Source: Epiperipatus broadwayi (Eukaryota > Onychophora > Udeonychophora > Euonychophora > Peripatidae). Taken from it: DNA of 64,000 bases. The notes beneath the pieces are model-generated. The model did not search any database, had not been told where the DNA came from, and saw only the letters and a program-made list of their open reading frames with translations. The stretch spans positions 2,749,236 through 2,813,235 of the forward strand of contig JAQFVV010000156.1 in the NCBI GenBank assembly GCA_028023455.1, given 5' to 3'. Positions 14,001 through 29,000 of this stretch are shown in pieces. Numbering within the stretch: position 1 is the stretch's first letter; each line of letters starts with the position of its first letter. The translations under genes were made by a program, and so were the position numbers.

Positions 14001-17000
14001 TTTTTCCATCCACTGATTTGGATTAAATATGTTTAACTTGTAAAAAATTAACAGCTCACATTAAGTTTAGTAAAATGTGATTAAAAATAATAATAATTCT
14101 TATTTATTTAAAATAATCTTGGAAATTATTTTAATTTAAATTCAAAAACTATTTGTTTAACTAATTTTTAATCATTAGATAAAAATATAGTAATCACGTG
14201 TGCGTTTCAGTGTAAAAAAAAAAGAGCGCGATTAAATAGAGCATTCCAGTGACAGCATTCCTGGATTATTATTAAAAAAAATGGTGTAAGAAAAAAAAAA
14301 TGTAAGTAAAATATGTTAAGCATATTTTTTAAAAAATAATTAATAAGCAAATGGATTTACCAAAAATTTTCCTACAAATTTAAACATAAAATGGAGGTAT
14401 TTTATAATAGTATGAATTGCTAATTTAAAAAATCTGTTCAGGCCATCCAGCCAAGTGAATCAAATCGCTAATAATTTTCTCAATATTTATATTTAAAAAT
14501 ATGTCGGAACTCTCAGATTTAAAAGTAGAATTAATTGCAGAAAGTCAGTATGTTTTGAAATATTTGACTACATACAAATTGGCAACATTAAATAAATATT
14601 TTAATTGCAAAAGTTTTTCGGATATGAAATCTTTATTTTTAAAAAAGAAGAGGTTTAAAATCAAATTTAAATGTTAAAGTTTATTGAAACGCTGGTTTAA
14701 TATTTCTGCTTATCATTTAAAATAATAAAGCATTGATTATTTTATCAAAATGTATACTGCAATTAATGTATTTGCTATTTAATTTGTTTACTATTTGAAT
14801 AATGGTAACAGTATTCAAATAATTAACTAAAACTCTTTCTGATTTTTATCGTCAATTTTGAATTAGTAAATTATTTTGTTCTAATTATTATTTCTAAATT
14901 TAAATGTGGATGAATAAATTAATATAGCCTGGATGTCGTAAACTTGGAACAATTTTATATAAAAATGTAGAATTTAATAACTTATGAAGAACATTTTCAT
15001 TTAAACTCTACATGCCATGCTTTTGGAATTGTCTTATATTCATGGAGCCACGTAAAATTCATTAATTTAAAAGTGCTCATAATAACTAGAACAAACGGAT
15101 ATAATCACATCTATGAAATTCGGCTATAATTGCTAAGATGTTTTTACATTGATTTCACAGATCATATTTAGTATTCTAAAAATGTTGTACACTTTAATTT
15201 ATGTAATTAAGTAAAAATGAATTGATTTTAATTTTATTGTTATATGAACTTATATGTGAAGTTCATGACTTATATTTTATCGTGTTTAAATTAAACTTAT
15301 GGGATTGAATAAAATATTTATTCAAGGGAATAGCGCTTGCGGAAAAAGCTTGAGAAGTATTAATAAATTTATGGTGTGTGTCAACTTTTTATGAAATGTC
15401 TTACGAGTCTTTCCAGAGTTCTATTCCTATATTCATGTTACTTATATTACATTATTACTATGTTTATATTTTAAGCAAGATAATTCAGTATATTAGTTGT
15501 CCTTAATTATTGAAACATTTTTCATTATGTATGAACCCACATCTGCTGAAATGCAGGTGTTTTTCTGAATTGTCAGAATAACTGAGGAGGAGGATTTTTG
15601 CACTTTAAATATGAAGTAAATATTAATGTTGCTTTACAATGTTAAATGGCATTAATCTGTGCTAGTGGTTAATCTGCAGATTAATTATTCGCCACTTTCT
15701 GTATTTTACACTCATTCCTGCGTTGGTGGTTAATCCACGGAATTGTGTAATTATATTTGTTGCTTTATGGCGGAGTATAAACCCACAGGGCATTCAGTGT
15801 TGTATGATTCCTATGTGGAGATGAATGCATCCACAGGAATATCATTTTACTTCATAAATGTAAGTTTGGGCAAAGTATTTTTTATTATTATGCTAAAATC
15901 ATTTTCTTCCATTTATAAGTATAACTTATAAGTTGAGTCCTAAAGTGTTACAGGGCATCTTATCTAAATTATCTTCATGATCATTAATTGTTTGTTAATT
16001 AGTATTTATCGGAACTATAGTTTGAATTTTCATTTTGGTTTAACATTGTATTTTAGCTAATTCCTGCAAATATAATATTATTTATTATATTATCATAGAT
16101 TTATGGTATAGGTTTATTGGTTCTGGAAATGACACATTGGATATTTCATAATTTGATATTGAATTTCAGTATAGTTTTCTCAAGGTATAAATTATATCAA
16201 ATTAAAATAAAATGTATGGTTAGGCTTTTATAAAATTGTGCCTAGGATATATTCAGTGAATTGAGCAAATGGAATGATATTTTTTTATTTTATTTATTTA
16301 TTTGTTTATTTATATATTTATTTATTATATTAAAACATCATATATCAATTATTTGTTAATCATAAAATTGTAAATAAATGTTGATTTATAATTAAACTTA
16401 TTGTGCCGTTGCTATTTGTCAGTCATAAAACCAGAAATCATATATCTTAAATAGAGAATACATTGGAGTATATTCTGTTGACAGCATGATATAAGAGTTT
16501 TAGTAATACTCTGAGAATACATTTGAATGATTTTGTCTTTGGTAGTTTATGATGTGTAAGGTACAATAAAATCCCATTTGCGTTTTCCATCATTTTAGCT
16601 TTGCGTTGTTGATTCTAGTACATGATACAAAATTGATTGATTTTATAAACTTATAAACAGATTTACCAAGTAATGATATGATTGAATTTATTTGCTTAAT
16701 GTTATAATTGTCATTCATCATTATAACAAGAGTCTCATTGTTATTTATTAAATTATAAACTTAAATTTATAAGAAAAAAACCCAAGTTTTCCATGCTTAT
16801 TTATTATTGCAAAGCTCATACCTAGACTAGCATTTGTATTAAAAATCATATATGTAATTTTAAAATTCATAATCTTTAGCAGTTCCACAAATTATACCAT
16901 CTTGTCCATGGTCGGCCATAAGGTTTCATGCAATGAAAAATCGCAAATTAAGGTTTGAAGGATAATAAAATTACATACTTATAATTTGTCTAATGTATTT

Positions 17001-20000
17001 TCACATACGGCTATGATAGGTCTTCGCGGTATACCCTGGCTGCGATCAGATTAGATTATAACAATTTCATGTTATATCATTAATTTGTTTGTTGTGATGT
17101 GCTCCAGATTTCAGTTATAATCTTTGTGCATAATGTAGATGGCACGATATGCTTTTGGTTACAGTTCTTGGCACCACAATGATTGGGGCATTCGGTTACA
17201 AGATTTTTAGGCATAGTTCTTGACTGCCCAATGATTAGGGCCATTGGTTACAAAGAATTCTATTATAATATATATCTCATGTTGAATAAAATCGAATTTT
17301 TAAGTTTAATTTACATCACACAATATCTGGAAAATTTAGTAATCATCAGCTCAATATATATATTTTTATTTTAAATCTGGATTCTAAAATATCCTTAAAA
17401 TCGTATTAAGGAATTTATTTAATACATAAATGGTAATCCAGGGTATTTAAATTAATAGTGTAAAATTTTAATCAAGATTGAGATTAATTTTAATTAAAAA
17501 ACATGAATATTACATTGTTGAAATTAAATAGTAAACAATGATAAACTTAAAAAACCTTACTTTATATTTTAAATGATTATAATAATATCATATTTATAAA
17601 CATAGGGACTTACCAAATAATATATATTAAATAAAAATATATTTATTCCAGATGCAGTAATTTGTAACCAAAAAAAGATATTTATTCCAGATGTAGTAAT
17701 TTGTATTATAGAATTAAATGTAAAAATTACATTTTATTGTATACATGCTAAATTTGCAATTAATCATTTATATTTCATTGTGCTACTTAATTATTTTTAA
17801 AAATATGTAAAATTTTTGTAATAGAGCTTAAGTTTCCACTACCTGCTATTTAATTTATTTAACATATTTCAAGATATGTTACAATATTATTTATATGCTT
17901 GGTTTAAATTAATTTATTGGGATTCTAATGTTAGTCTCAGGATACCTGAAGAAACTCAAATTCAGAACAAAATACATACCATATTAAGATGTTAGTTGAT
18001 AAGCTTTCCAGATGTATTGATCTGTGTACTTTAAATTAAATGTAAAGTCATACTTTGTTTATTTGTTACATATCTCACTTATTATTATTATATAAATATG
18101 TTTTAGGAGCGTAAAGAAGCTAAGACAGTTAATGAAATGAGACTATTTGTTACTAAGCTTCCGCATTTACAGGCAGCAAAAACTTCAGTTGCTACTCGTA
18201 AGTATTTTATTTTGTTTTTAGTTATATAATTTAATACATTATTAATTTATGTTTTACATAAGAAATATGTCAAGCAATGACATAAAAAGTTATAAAAAAT
18301 TATAGAGTAGGGATTGAGACTTGTATTTTTAGAAAAGATACTTTTTATGGATTATTGAGTAATTGGGAATCAGATATTGAATACATACATAGGATTAATA
18401 TTGTTAATAATAGAATAGTTAGAGGAATTAATCTATGTTCAGAGGAGGGGTTATTTAGGGAGGAAATGGAGTGTATAAAAAATGAGGCAATAAAAAATGA
18501 TTATCCAATTAAGATTATTAATAAATTATGTGGAAAAAAGAATATAGACAAAATTGAAGGAAATTGAGAAAAAAGAAAGAGAAAAAAAGAAGGAATTTAT
18601 GTATAGTGGGTATAAAGTGTCAAAAAGTACTTTTTTTAAGATTAAAAAGATAATGAGGGATATGAATAAGAAATATGGTAAGGAATGTGGTTTATTGTTG
18701 AAACCAGTATATAAAAGAAAATGTAATTTAGGTAATATGATAAGAAATAGGAATGTTGAAAACATGAATGGTATTTATAAAATAGAATGTTTGGATTGTA
18801 AAAAAGAGAATAAAGATGTATCATATATTGGTACAACAAAGAACAAATTAGAGACAAGATTGAAACAGCATTTGAGAGATAGGAATTCTAATGTAAATAT
18901 ACATAGTAAGGAATTTGGACATATAGATTTTAAGATTAAAATGTTGGAGGGGGTTAGATTGTATAAAGAAAGAATGGTAAAAGAGAGTTTATATATAAAA
19001 AGATATAAACCTGTTTTAAATAGAATTGGATAAGACATGAATAAAGAATTTTGGAAATAAATTCATTTTTGAAGTATATAAGAAAGAAAAAGGAAATAAG
19101 TTTTTTTATTGTAACAATTGGTTTTTTGGATAAAAAATGTAAAAAGGGAAAGTTTTTTGAGAAGGGAGTCAAGTAAGTGTGGTGTATGTTTTGTGTTTTT
19201 AATTTAATTGATTTTAATGTATTTTATTTATTTTTAAATTTTATGGGGTTTATATGCTTTATATTGTTTTTGATTATTTTTGTTTTTATTATGTGAAGTT
19301 TGTTTATAATGTAATGTTTTTTCTAGATCCTTGAAAATGACTATAGAGTAAAGATAGTCGAAACGTTGGAAATAAGTGGATATATATATATCAAATAAAG
19401 TTTTTGACAAGAAAAGAAGTGATTTTTAATTATAGAATTATATTCCTTTTAATACTAATTTTTTTATCCACAATAAATGGAAATAGGGTAATTGTGATCT
19501 AATAACATCATATATAAATTTATAAAACATGACTAGATAAAAATATAATAAAAAGTAATATCTGAGTATATAAAAAGTTAGAGATCTATTTTAAAAAATT
19601 ATTGCAATAGTAAGCATAAGTATAATAGGCTTTAATTAATATTTGATTTTACTGAAATATGCTATTTATGTAGTCTTATATTGATTTAATAATATTGTTT
19701 CTAAAATTCATTTTTGTTTGAAAACTTTCTCATGATTTGGCAAATGATTTTTTTTCGCAATAGATTTAGGTTAATTTACCATTATGCTTAAGAAGCATCA
19801 ATATTATCACTGTAGAACATCTACAGGGGGAAATAATCTACATGACTAGATTTGTTTTCTGTGTATTGCCTCATTCAATTTTTTGATACATAATTTTTTA
19901 AGAATACGAATCAGTAAAAATTAATTGGGTTAATTTTGACTTTATTATCAATATTGATATCTAATTTAGTCAATTAAATGATAATTGTATGGTCAGTTGT

Positions 20001-23000
20001 TTGGATAGACACATAATATTCAACAATTCCATTCAATTGATGAATTGAAATGTTCTTTAAACCCTTTTTTCATCTGGCTATTAGTTCTTTAATTTTTAAG
20101 TTCAGACCCATGTTAAATTGTGCAGAGCATAGTTCCCAATGATAGAATTTTTTAGGTTTTTAAAATGTGCATTTTTGTTAAAAATTTAAAGAGTAATTTA
20201 ATTATTTTTTTTTTAAAATTATTTAAAAAATCATTGAATTGATTTAACTCTATATGCCTTTTTTGGTATTAATTTATGTTAATATCGAGTTTTTATGCCT
20301 AATTTTGGATACTTTATTTTGTTTAGGCAAGAAGATAAATGTTATTTTTTCTACCTGAAAAATGTCAATAAACTGCATATTTCAACAACTGTGCTAAATT
20401 ATTTTTTGTTAAATTAATAATCAAGGATTATGTAATTATTAGTTTATGTTATATCATATATCACTGAAATGTTGAAATTTCTTTTGATTTGACAATTGCA
20501 GAGTAAAGGAACATTATTCATTATGATCCATATCTTATTAATATCAGTTTAAAGGTTGTTAATTTTGTTAAGATGTTTTATTTAACAACTTTTCAGCTTA
20601 CCACATAATCTGATTACATTTTTCTAAAATGATATATTTAACCAAATTTAAAAGTTCTCTAATTCTGTTCTCACAGTATTTTTAACTCAAATACAATTCA
20701 AAATTTTATTTTTTTACTTTAATGAATTTATTTGTCCAATATTTAACAAACACTTAACCAATTCAGAAATATTAAGAATAATGTAATTATTATAATGAAG
20801 AATATCATTTGCTTTTTTTTTTTTTTTTGCCATTCTGATATATTTTCACACAAAAACTATCACACGTAGCATGTCAAACAGTAGGATTCTCTTTATTAAT
20901 ACTTCATCATCACTTCTTTAAATGAATTTTTATATAAGATTAAGTAATGAGTAAATAATTATCAAATTTAACTTTGTTAGACAGTATATGAATCTCCCTG
21001 TGTTGCTTTAGGTTTACACATTTTGTTATTTCTATATTACTTATCAAGAAATATTGAAAATTTGATGTAAATATGACTGTTGTCTCCTAGGATTGCTTTA
21101 AATCAAACATTGTAATAATTGGGAATGATGAACCCTTTATCATATGAAGAAGTATGTAATATGTTGGTTTAATGCATATATATATATATATATTTGAGAT
21201 CAAATTTTCATTTGTTAATATTTATAAACTGCAATAATGATTATTTTAATCATAATTTATTAATTACTGGATTGAAATTGATCTTTGAAGGATAGATTGG
21301 GGAAATTCCTTGTAAAGAAACAAATCTTTTAGTCATTATCATTCTGAACACCACTAATTTTTTGATAGACTTGCACTTATCTCAATTAATAGATCAGACA
21401 TGAATATAGTTTCCTCTTATATGTGTAGCCATATTATATATCTTTATACTGAATATGTACAATGATTTAATAAAATTATAGTAATAGTTCATGTCACCAT
21501 TGCTCGTCATGACCTAATGGTTGATAGTTTTTACTCTTTATCTTTTCATTCCTAGCATGAGATACTATCATTATAGCTTATTTTAACATCCCTGACACAA
21601 TCAGCACTGAGTATAATCTTAGTATCCTGATCATTATTTATTTATTTTGTTTTTTGGTCCTTATCCCATTCAATAAATGACAGAAAATTAAGTAAATAAT
21701 CAATAAATAAAAATTTAAACTAAAGATAACAAATAACAGTGTAACATAATAGTACTTTAATTATTATTATTGAACTATATAACTGGCAATATTCACAGGA
21801 TTAGATAATTGATATATGTTGCACACTTTATATGAGTAGCTTGTAATGTTATATTTCAATGTTTTTCTCAAATATATTAATTCAGAAATAAATTCTGACA
21901 TTAATTTATGAACTGAAATTAATTAACTATAATTTGACAAAATATCTTGGAAATGATCATGTTAAAATGAATTATTCGTTTAATTTGTTTTCTTTATTTC
22001 TTATGCATATATGTGTTGATTTAGTTGAAGTTATATTCTCAAACATATGTTAAGCAAGTGTTAGACACATACTCATTTGTTCATATTTTCTTATAATCTT
22101 AAATATAAGATAAATGGCATGTAAGAATAGTATCATCAAATAATATATGATGAATAAATTTCTTACTAAAAATCTCATTAAGCAAGATAGATACTCAGGT
22201 TCATCTGTATATAGATAAGATATTTTATCAGCATTCCTTGAATTTCATAATTAGATAATATATTTTTTACATCATGCATGCAGTCTAACATTCTCCATGT
22301 TTAAAAAGTACCGACTTATTTGATTTTCATCTACAAATATATAAAATTTACAATTAAAACTTATGTAAAATTAAATTATCAACATCTATTTTCATTAATT
22401 AATTATCTCATATAAAATTTCTCATATAAAATTGCCCTAACATACTAATGTCTAGAATTGACTGGCTGTCATTATTATGCTAAGTGCATTCTAGTTATCA
22501 CTATTTTTAATAACCAAAAAAAATTGCATACCACATACATCTACATATATCATTAGATAAATATTACTTTTACTTTAAATTCATTTATTTATTGATATAT
22601 CAATAGCCTGCACATCTGGTAGCAATAACAATAGTAATGACTAAATATAGAATGATTATGTATGTTCACATAATTTACATTTGTGAATTGGTGACTAACA
22701 CATACACATGTATCTGCTTATTAATTTTACTTGAGTTTTAACATTAATTTAATAACATTTTAAACTATGATGGGTTTCTTTTTTTTGACCAACTTAATTA
22801 TTTTAAAAAAAAAGTTAAAATTAATATTAACATGTCTGTGTAATTCAATGACAAATATTAATCAAGTTTTAATCATTACTTTGGTATAAGTTTTTTTTGT
22901 CAAAGTTAGAAATTTGTCTGTGAGAAAATTATTACAATATTTTCATATGGGGCATACAATTTTAAAGAATCAAAGATTTTAAGTAACAATAATTTTGAGA

Positions 23001-26000
23001 TGCATTATTTTCTCTCTTTTTTAAAATATTAATAAGAAAATAAACATAAATCACATAAAATATACCAAATAAATGCTTATCAATAAAGAAAAATGGTTGG
23101 TTAATTAAAGTTTACTAGTTTTTTTTTTTTTAAATGTCACATTTTTTTTTTTCTTATGCTTATTGCATGATCCTGGATCAACTTTCACTTGTGAATAAGA
23201 AAGCATGAAATTTATTATAGAATATAAAAATGTATTCTTAAGTCTGATTTATACACATTTATAATTTTTAGCCTTTGATGACAACAATACGTGTTTTAAT
23301 TACACATTCATTTTCAACCACTATCAGTCTATTGCTTGATGAAGATCACCTAGTTTAAGCCAGGTTTTCTCCACATTTTTATAGAAAATTTCCTTTTTTA
23401 TCCATCTCATGTGATTTCTTTCTGTCTTTGACAATCTTTTTATATCTAGTTTAAGACCTCAATTGTCTATCTCGTATAATTTCTTTTAATTATATGTCTA
23501 GTCAAACTCCCATTTCATTTTTTTAATTTTTCCAGTTATGAGTAACATATGTTTGTTTCCCCATGTATTTTGGTTTTAATTCCTCCTTGTTATTCCCATA
23601 TACATTTCTCCATATTTCTATGTATAGTCTGTGTCTTTTTATTTGTTTTCTGTTAAATATCCAAATTCTCAGATCCATTATCTAAGAATTGATAAACTCA
23701 TTTTTAAAAAAAACTTTTTTTCAATAACAGAGAACATATTTCATTAATATTTAACATTATTGTATATTTATATTTGTGCATATGTTTATAAAACAATAAT
23801 ATTTTTTTTATATATTCATGAAGATTGCAATTGGTTTTGTAATATTGATGCAACTCTTATAAGTACAGGATAATTCTGTTATTTGAAGCCTTCAAAATTT
23901 TATATCAGAATAGTATGAATACATTGGCTAATCATAAAGTTCTTGTTTGATAATTATCCATTGTTGTAAATTCTATTTCAATTCTATAAAAATCCATGGT
24001 TTGGTGTGATATTATACAAAGCAAATTATCATTGGTATTTTTTAGAAAAAAATTAATTTAACTTATTTGTAACGTTTACAAAATTTTTTATGTGTGACGA
24101 CAAACTTTTAGAACATTTTTTATTAAATAAAATGCTCTATGATTCCAACCTCCCTCAGTTTGCTATTCTAAAATGCCAGCATTTAATTTGATAAATTATT
24201 GAAATGTTTTGACCTTTTATTTTTATTAAAAGTTGACTGATTTTTTTAAAATTAAATCTTACATATTGAAATTGAATTTATGTTATTAAATAAAGTTTAT
24301 TAAAGCAATGCCAGATTAATCACACAGATATTTGCACATTGAATAACATCTACTTTTCATTTAGACCTGTTTCTGTTACATCATTTATGGGTAATTAATA
24401 TAATTAATAATTTCTACAGCTTGAATTATTCAATATTCCAATCATTACATAATTGAGTCACATTTGCTAAATAAATTACTTATTCATTGAAGGTTAATTA
24501 ACAAAGTTTAAATCTATTTTCAACAATCTATATTCTTCTATTTCACCTTGCCTCCTCTCTTCATTTAATTATGATTTTATTTAAGTCTATGTATAGAATG
24601 AAATAAAAAATATTTAAAAAGCAAAAGAATTTGGGAAGAATAAGTAAATATAGTAAAAGAGGGAAGTTAATTATATAGAGGAAAGATTCAGAAATTATTG
24701 ATTTAAAGTTTTCATATAATTATTAATGCCTGGTTTGTTTAATAAAGATAATTAAAATAGACCCTGGAAGTTTAAATACATATTTTATATAACAAAATTT
24801 AACAATTTAATAAAGCATTGCAAAACATCAGCATTTATTAAAAGAAAAAATGTATTTGTTCTGAAAAAAAAAAAAAAAAGTTAATGTATTAATGAAATAA
24901 ATTATTAAATCAATTAAAATTATAATAAAGTCAATTTCAATTTTAACAATAGGCAAATTATTTTCAAAAGCAAATTTGAATTTTAAGCTGGAATTAAAAA
25001 TAGGAGTTTTGTTTTATTTGATAAAATGAAACTTGTAAATCTATGATATTATGGTTTGTCTGAATATTAAGGAAATGCATATGCAAATTGAAAACATATA
25101 GCAGTCAAATACTAGTGTGGTTAGATGACTTATTATTAAGAATAATTATGATAAGGATCAATATATGGTATAGTATTAGAAATGTAAGTGTAGTTTGCAT
25201 GCATTTAAAATTATATACATATTGTGTAACTATGTGAATCTGCAAAATTAGTCAACTTTATATGAATGACTATGTGAAATGAAATTATCAAAAATTGGAA
25301 ATTAACGAAGTCCATTGTGGTGGGGATTTTTTTCTTATAAATTATAATCAATAGTATATATATATAACAACTATATAAATATATATATATAATAATTATA
25401 TTTAAAAAGCCTTTTTCAGCACAGAGTTTTATGCCCTTCTCAAATGTTAAGAATTAATTTTAATGAACCAATTATTTCAGATAAAAATGGAAATAAAATA
25501 ACACTCATAACAAAATAAAACATTAATAAAATTACAATACAGAAATGCAGTAAAGGTTGAAAAAATTGTACCAATATAGAATAAATAACATATTCTATAT
25601 AAGATAGAGAGATTTAATAAATGTTGAGAGAATTGATTATATAACAACAATATACAGAATAAATAAAAACATCCTATTCATTCTGTAAATTGTTGTTGTT
25701 ATATAACCACTCTTTCAACATTTATTGAATCTTTGTATCAAAATTTTATTCATGTTTATTTTGTTATATTTGCTATTTTACTTCCATTATAAAACACTAG
25801 ATAGTTTTCTATCTGCAATAATGGATTAATGTTAAAACAGATACTTAACACTTGAGAAAAGCATAAAACCATGTACTGAAAAAGGCTTTTTCTATATAAT
25901 TATTAATATATTTATATAATTGTCATATCTGATATCTTTGTTATTTATTATAATTTAAATAAAATAAAATAAACATTGAACATGTACCCATGTGAATATT

Positions 26001-29000
26001 GTTTGCTATGATACTTAAATATTGCCAAGTTCAATTGTATGCATGACTCAAATAATATTTTGAGATATTTATTCTCATCTGCTTAAATTAGCAATATATG
26101 TGATAATCAGCTACATATTTCCATTTTGGTCAGTGCAACAGTGTGTGTAAATGTATTGTAACGGTATACATATATGCTGTTACATCATTTTAAAATGAAA
26201 ATATAAAAAAAAAAAGATTCGTAAATAAAATTGATGTATAAAAAAATTTAAAATAATAGAGATATAAAATGTACAGATAGTCGTCTGATTAAATTATTTA
26301 AAGTTAAATAACAATAAAGGCTTTTAATGTATTTTAAAGTTATTTTTAAACTCGCAGGATAGAAATGTTTTTTTTATTAAAATGTAATCATGTAAAGCAA
26401 ATGGGATCTTAGGCACTTAAACAATTGAAAGTCAGATAAGAGATAAAAATTAAAAGATTATGGTATTTCCCACTTTGGAGCAAACTGGCCAGTGAAATTG
26501 CTAACAAACACATAGTCCAGAAAGGAAAATCATCATGGCCAATAAGTCAGAGCCACATCAGGAGTGATCAATCTGAAAATTTGGTGATAAGGGTGGCATA
26601 ATACTATAAAAAGAAAGAAAGAATGAATATAAAAAATTTAAGATCTATTGATTGAGTGGTGGTGACTGGTTAAAAATATTTCGCAGCTGTATTGCTGACT
26701 CTATGATGTAGGGGTCTCACAATAGATTTCGTTTCCCTTATTTGTGTCAACTGAAGCGGCCTCCCGAATGACTGTTTCTGAAGAACTGACAAATAGTGGT
26801 TTCATCTCCAAGGAGAACAGCCGATAGAAATGTGATATCTGCGATGGACTTCAAAACATCTGCCACAATCCAGAGGATTCATCAAGATATATCCTGGGAA
26901 GTATAAACTTCTGAATGCAATATGAACTTATAAACAGCTATCTTAAATAAACTTTCAATTAGTAACCTAAGCGTAACTTCTAAATAAGCTCTTATCTGAC
27001 AAGCAAAAGAACTCTAAATTATTTATTAATATTTCTTTTTTATCTATAATGTTTGCTATCAATCATTTCCATTTTTGTTAACTAAATTACTAAATTTAAA
27101 GTTAAATGTAGATGTCTATATAGATTCGTTAAGTTTAGGTTAGATTATGTGGGGTTAATTTTGGACTATTTGTTTCGTAGTTGAATCGAGGTTGGTGGAG
27201 GGATGTATGGGCATTTTATGTCAATGTAATCTGGGGAGGTGCATTAGATTCACATTCTCTTGTGCTGAGTTATCATATATGGCATAATACCCAGCTGAAT
27301 TCATGGTCCAAAAAGTGAAGCCGTCGTATTGTTATTGATGATAGCGGTATTTCCTACATCATTTGATTTCTTATGCTCTATGGATAGGGGTTATAAGTAG
27401 GCAAAGATTGCATTTCTTTCTCAGTATGTTTATATATGATTCCTTTGTCAGACAGATAAACATTCCTGTACTGGACAAAGATCACTTCATAAATAATATC
27501 ATGCTACAGATGCACATTCCTGGCAGCATGGTTTTATGCTAATATCCTCATTTTGCATTGACCACATCAGTATATCATTAAGCTAGCATTGGTTTAGCTG
27601 CAAACTTTTAGCCCGAGGGTAAATAATTTGAAAGGCTTTGTTCTATGTAGTCTATTTGTGCTTAACACTATAAAATATTAAATTATATAAAAATTTCCAT
27701 CTGTGCATATTAAGATAAATATCAGGATTAATCTATCTAATAATGTTAAATAATCTAATTCTCAAAACTGTTTTATATATGTTATGTGCATAATAAATGA
27801 TTGTCTTATTACTACTGGCAGTGACTTATTATTTTATCTTTATTAATAATACTTTGAAATATATAATTAAAAATAAGTTTGAAATGATATATTATAAAAC
27901 TCAGCTCCTCCGTGAGCTATCGGCTAGGACTATCGGTCAATAAAAGTTGAATCTTGCTCATATGTATCTGCCTACTTATATTCTAGGTTCTAATAACCTA
28001 GTTTTGCCCTGGTATGGCAAATAGGGATAGTGTCTCAGTCTGACCGTTATAGTATATTTAAATTTTAAAATGTTTTTATCAAACTTATACATGAATAGTA
28101 TAACCACAATTCTATTCATCCATCACACATGGGAAAAAAGAATCATTAATTTTATAAAAAAAAATTAGTGATAATTTTTGGAGCCAAAATAAATATATGA
28201 TATTTAAACAAATTCGTGAATTTCAATCTTACTTCAAAATGACCATATTAATGAGTCAAAGCATTGGAAGGTAAAATGTTCTAAATTAATTGGATTATTC
28301 TATGAAGGTTAGTTATTATCTTTCACCAATGATTGGGAGAATATATTTGCAAAGCTAATAATTTTTATTTTTTAATTGTTTGATTATTATTTATTGGGAT
28401 ATTTTAATGTGAAACAATATGTTTCATTATGTTAATTTAATTATTGTCATGTGAGTTTATGAAGATGCCTGAGAATCAGGATGACTTCAAGCAGGGTATA
28501 AACAATAAAAAATCCATATTCTTTATTGAATGGGGAAGGTTCACAGTTTGAGCTATAATAATATAACATCAGTGCATCTAGAATATAAGATATGCATTCA
28601 ATAAATAATTATGGTTGAACATTTGACCTATAGAGGAAAGTTATAATTTTAGAATTATTTTTATCATTTATTTTAATCTTAATTTATTCACACTTGCCAA
28701 ATTTTACCATTGTGCCATTACAAATTGACACTCTGTCCACAATTTTTCTAACATTACCAAAATTACGATGCCTGGTATGAGGGTGCCACTAGGCATATAG
28801 ATAAAGTGGCTAACAGGTTTGTCTGAGCATAGTTGCTGAGAGATTCCTGACTCTGTTTAAGGAGAAGTCACAGTGCATCACATCTCATCACTAGATCGAG
28901 AAGAATCTTCAACAATCGTAGTGATAATTTATTTATATATTGTGATCATATAAAAGATATTAAGACATAATCTTACACGGAATCTACTTATTATACTTTG

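Larger units (their letters stand above)
5059..18106 (+). other. VPS33A intron, about 13 kb
   Basis: AT-rich intron with donor GTAATG and acceptor TTTTAG. It carries the fold-back cluster at 6.7-8.35 kb, a decayed coding stretch at 11.75-12.56 kb, a tandem duplication at 13.08-13.37 kb and a LINE tail at 13.4-13.7 kb. A diverged direct repeat is visible between about 5640-5830 and 6350-6530 (both contain CTTTAAAATTGAA and, further on, ACTTATTTATAATGA). Between the named elements (8.4-11.7, 14.7-17.1 and 17.3-18.1 kb) I see only simple AT-rich sequence and short repeats. Confidence 0.85.
18285..19425 (+). mobile_element. Penelope-like retroelement, 5'-truncated, with GIY-YIG domain
   Basis: Only the 3' part remains. 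The first coding piece (18355-18567) reads [20 protein letters not shown] and then a NDYP block, like the end of a Penelope-like reverse transcriptase. After a frame change, 18554-19033 encodes 159 residues holding a GIY-YIG nuclease domain: [15 protein letters not shown], then [16 protein letters not shown], then [17 protein letters not shown]. The paired cysteines in IECLDC are a Penelope-like hallmark. This enzyme nicks target DNA for integration in intact elements. The 3' end has a stem-loop at 19339-19364 and an AATAAA at 19394. One frameshift separates the two pieces, so the copy is dead. Confidence 0.82.

Noticed and set aside
16270-16330. TTTA-rich tract as a matrix-attachment or origin element
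   Set aside because: Simple-sequence slippage is enough to explain it.
18526-18857. Minus-strand ORFs rich in F, L and Y
   Set aside because: They are antisense shadows of the Penelope-like coding sequence.
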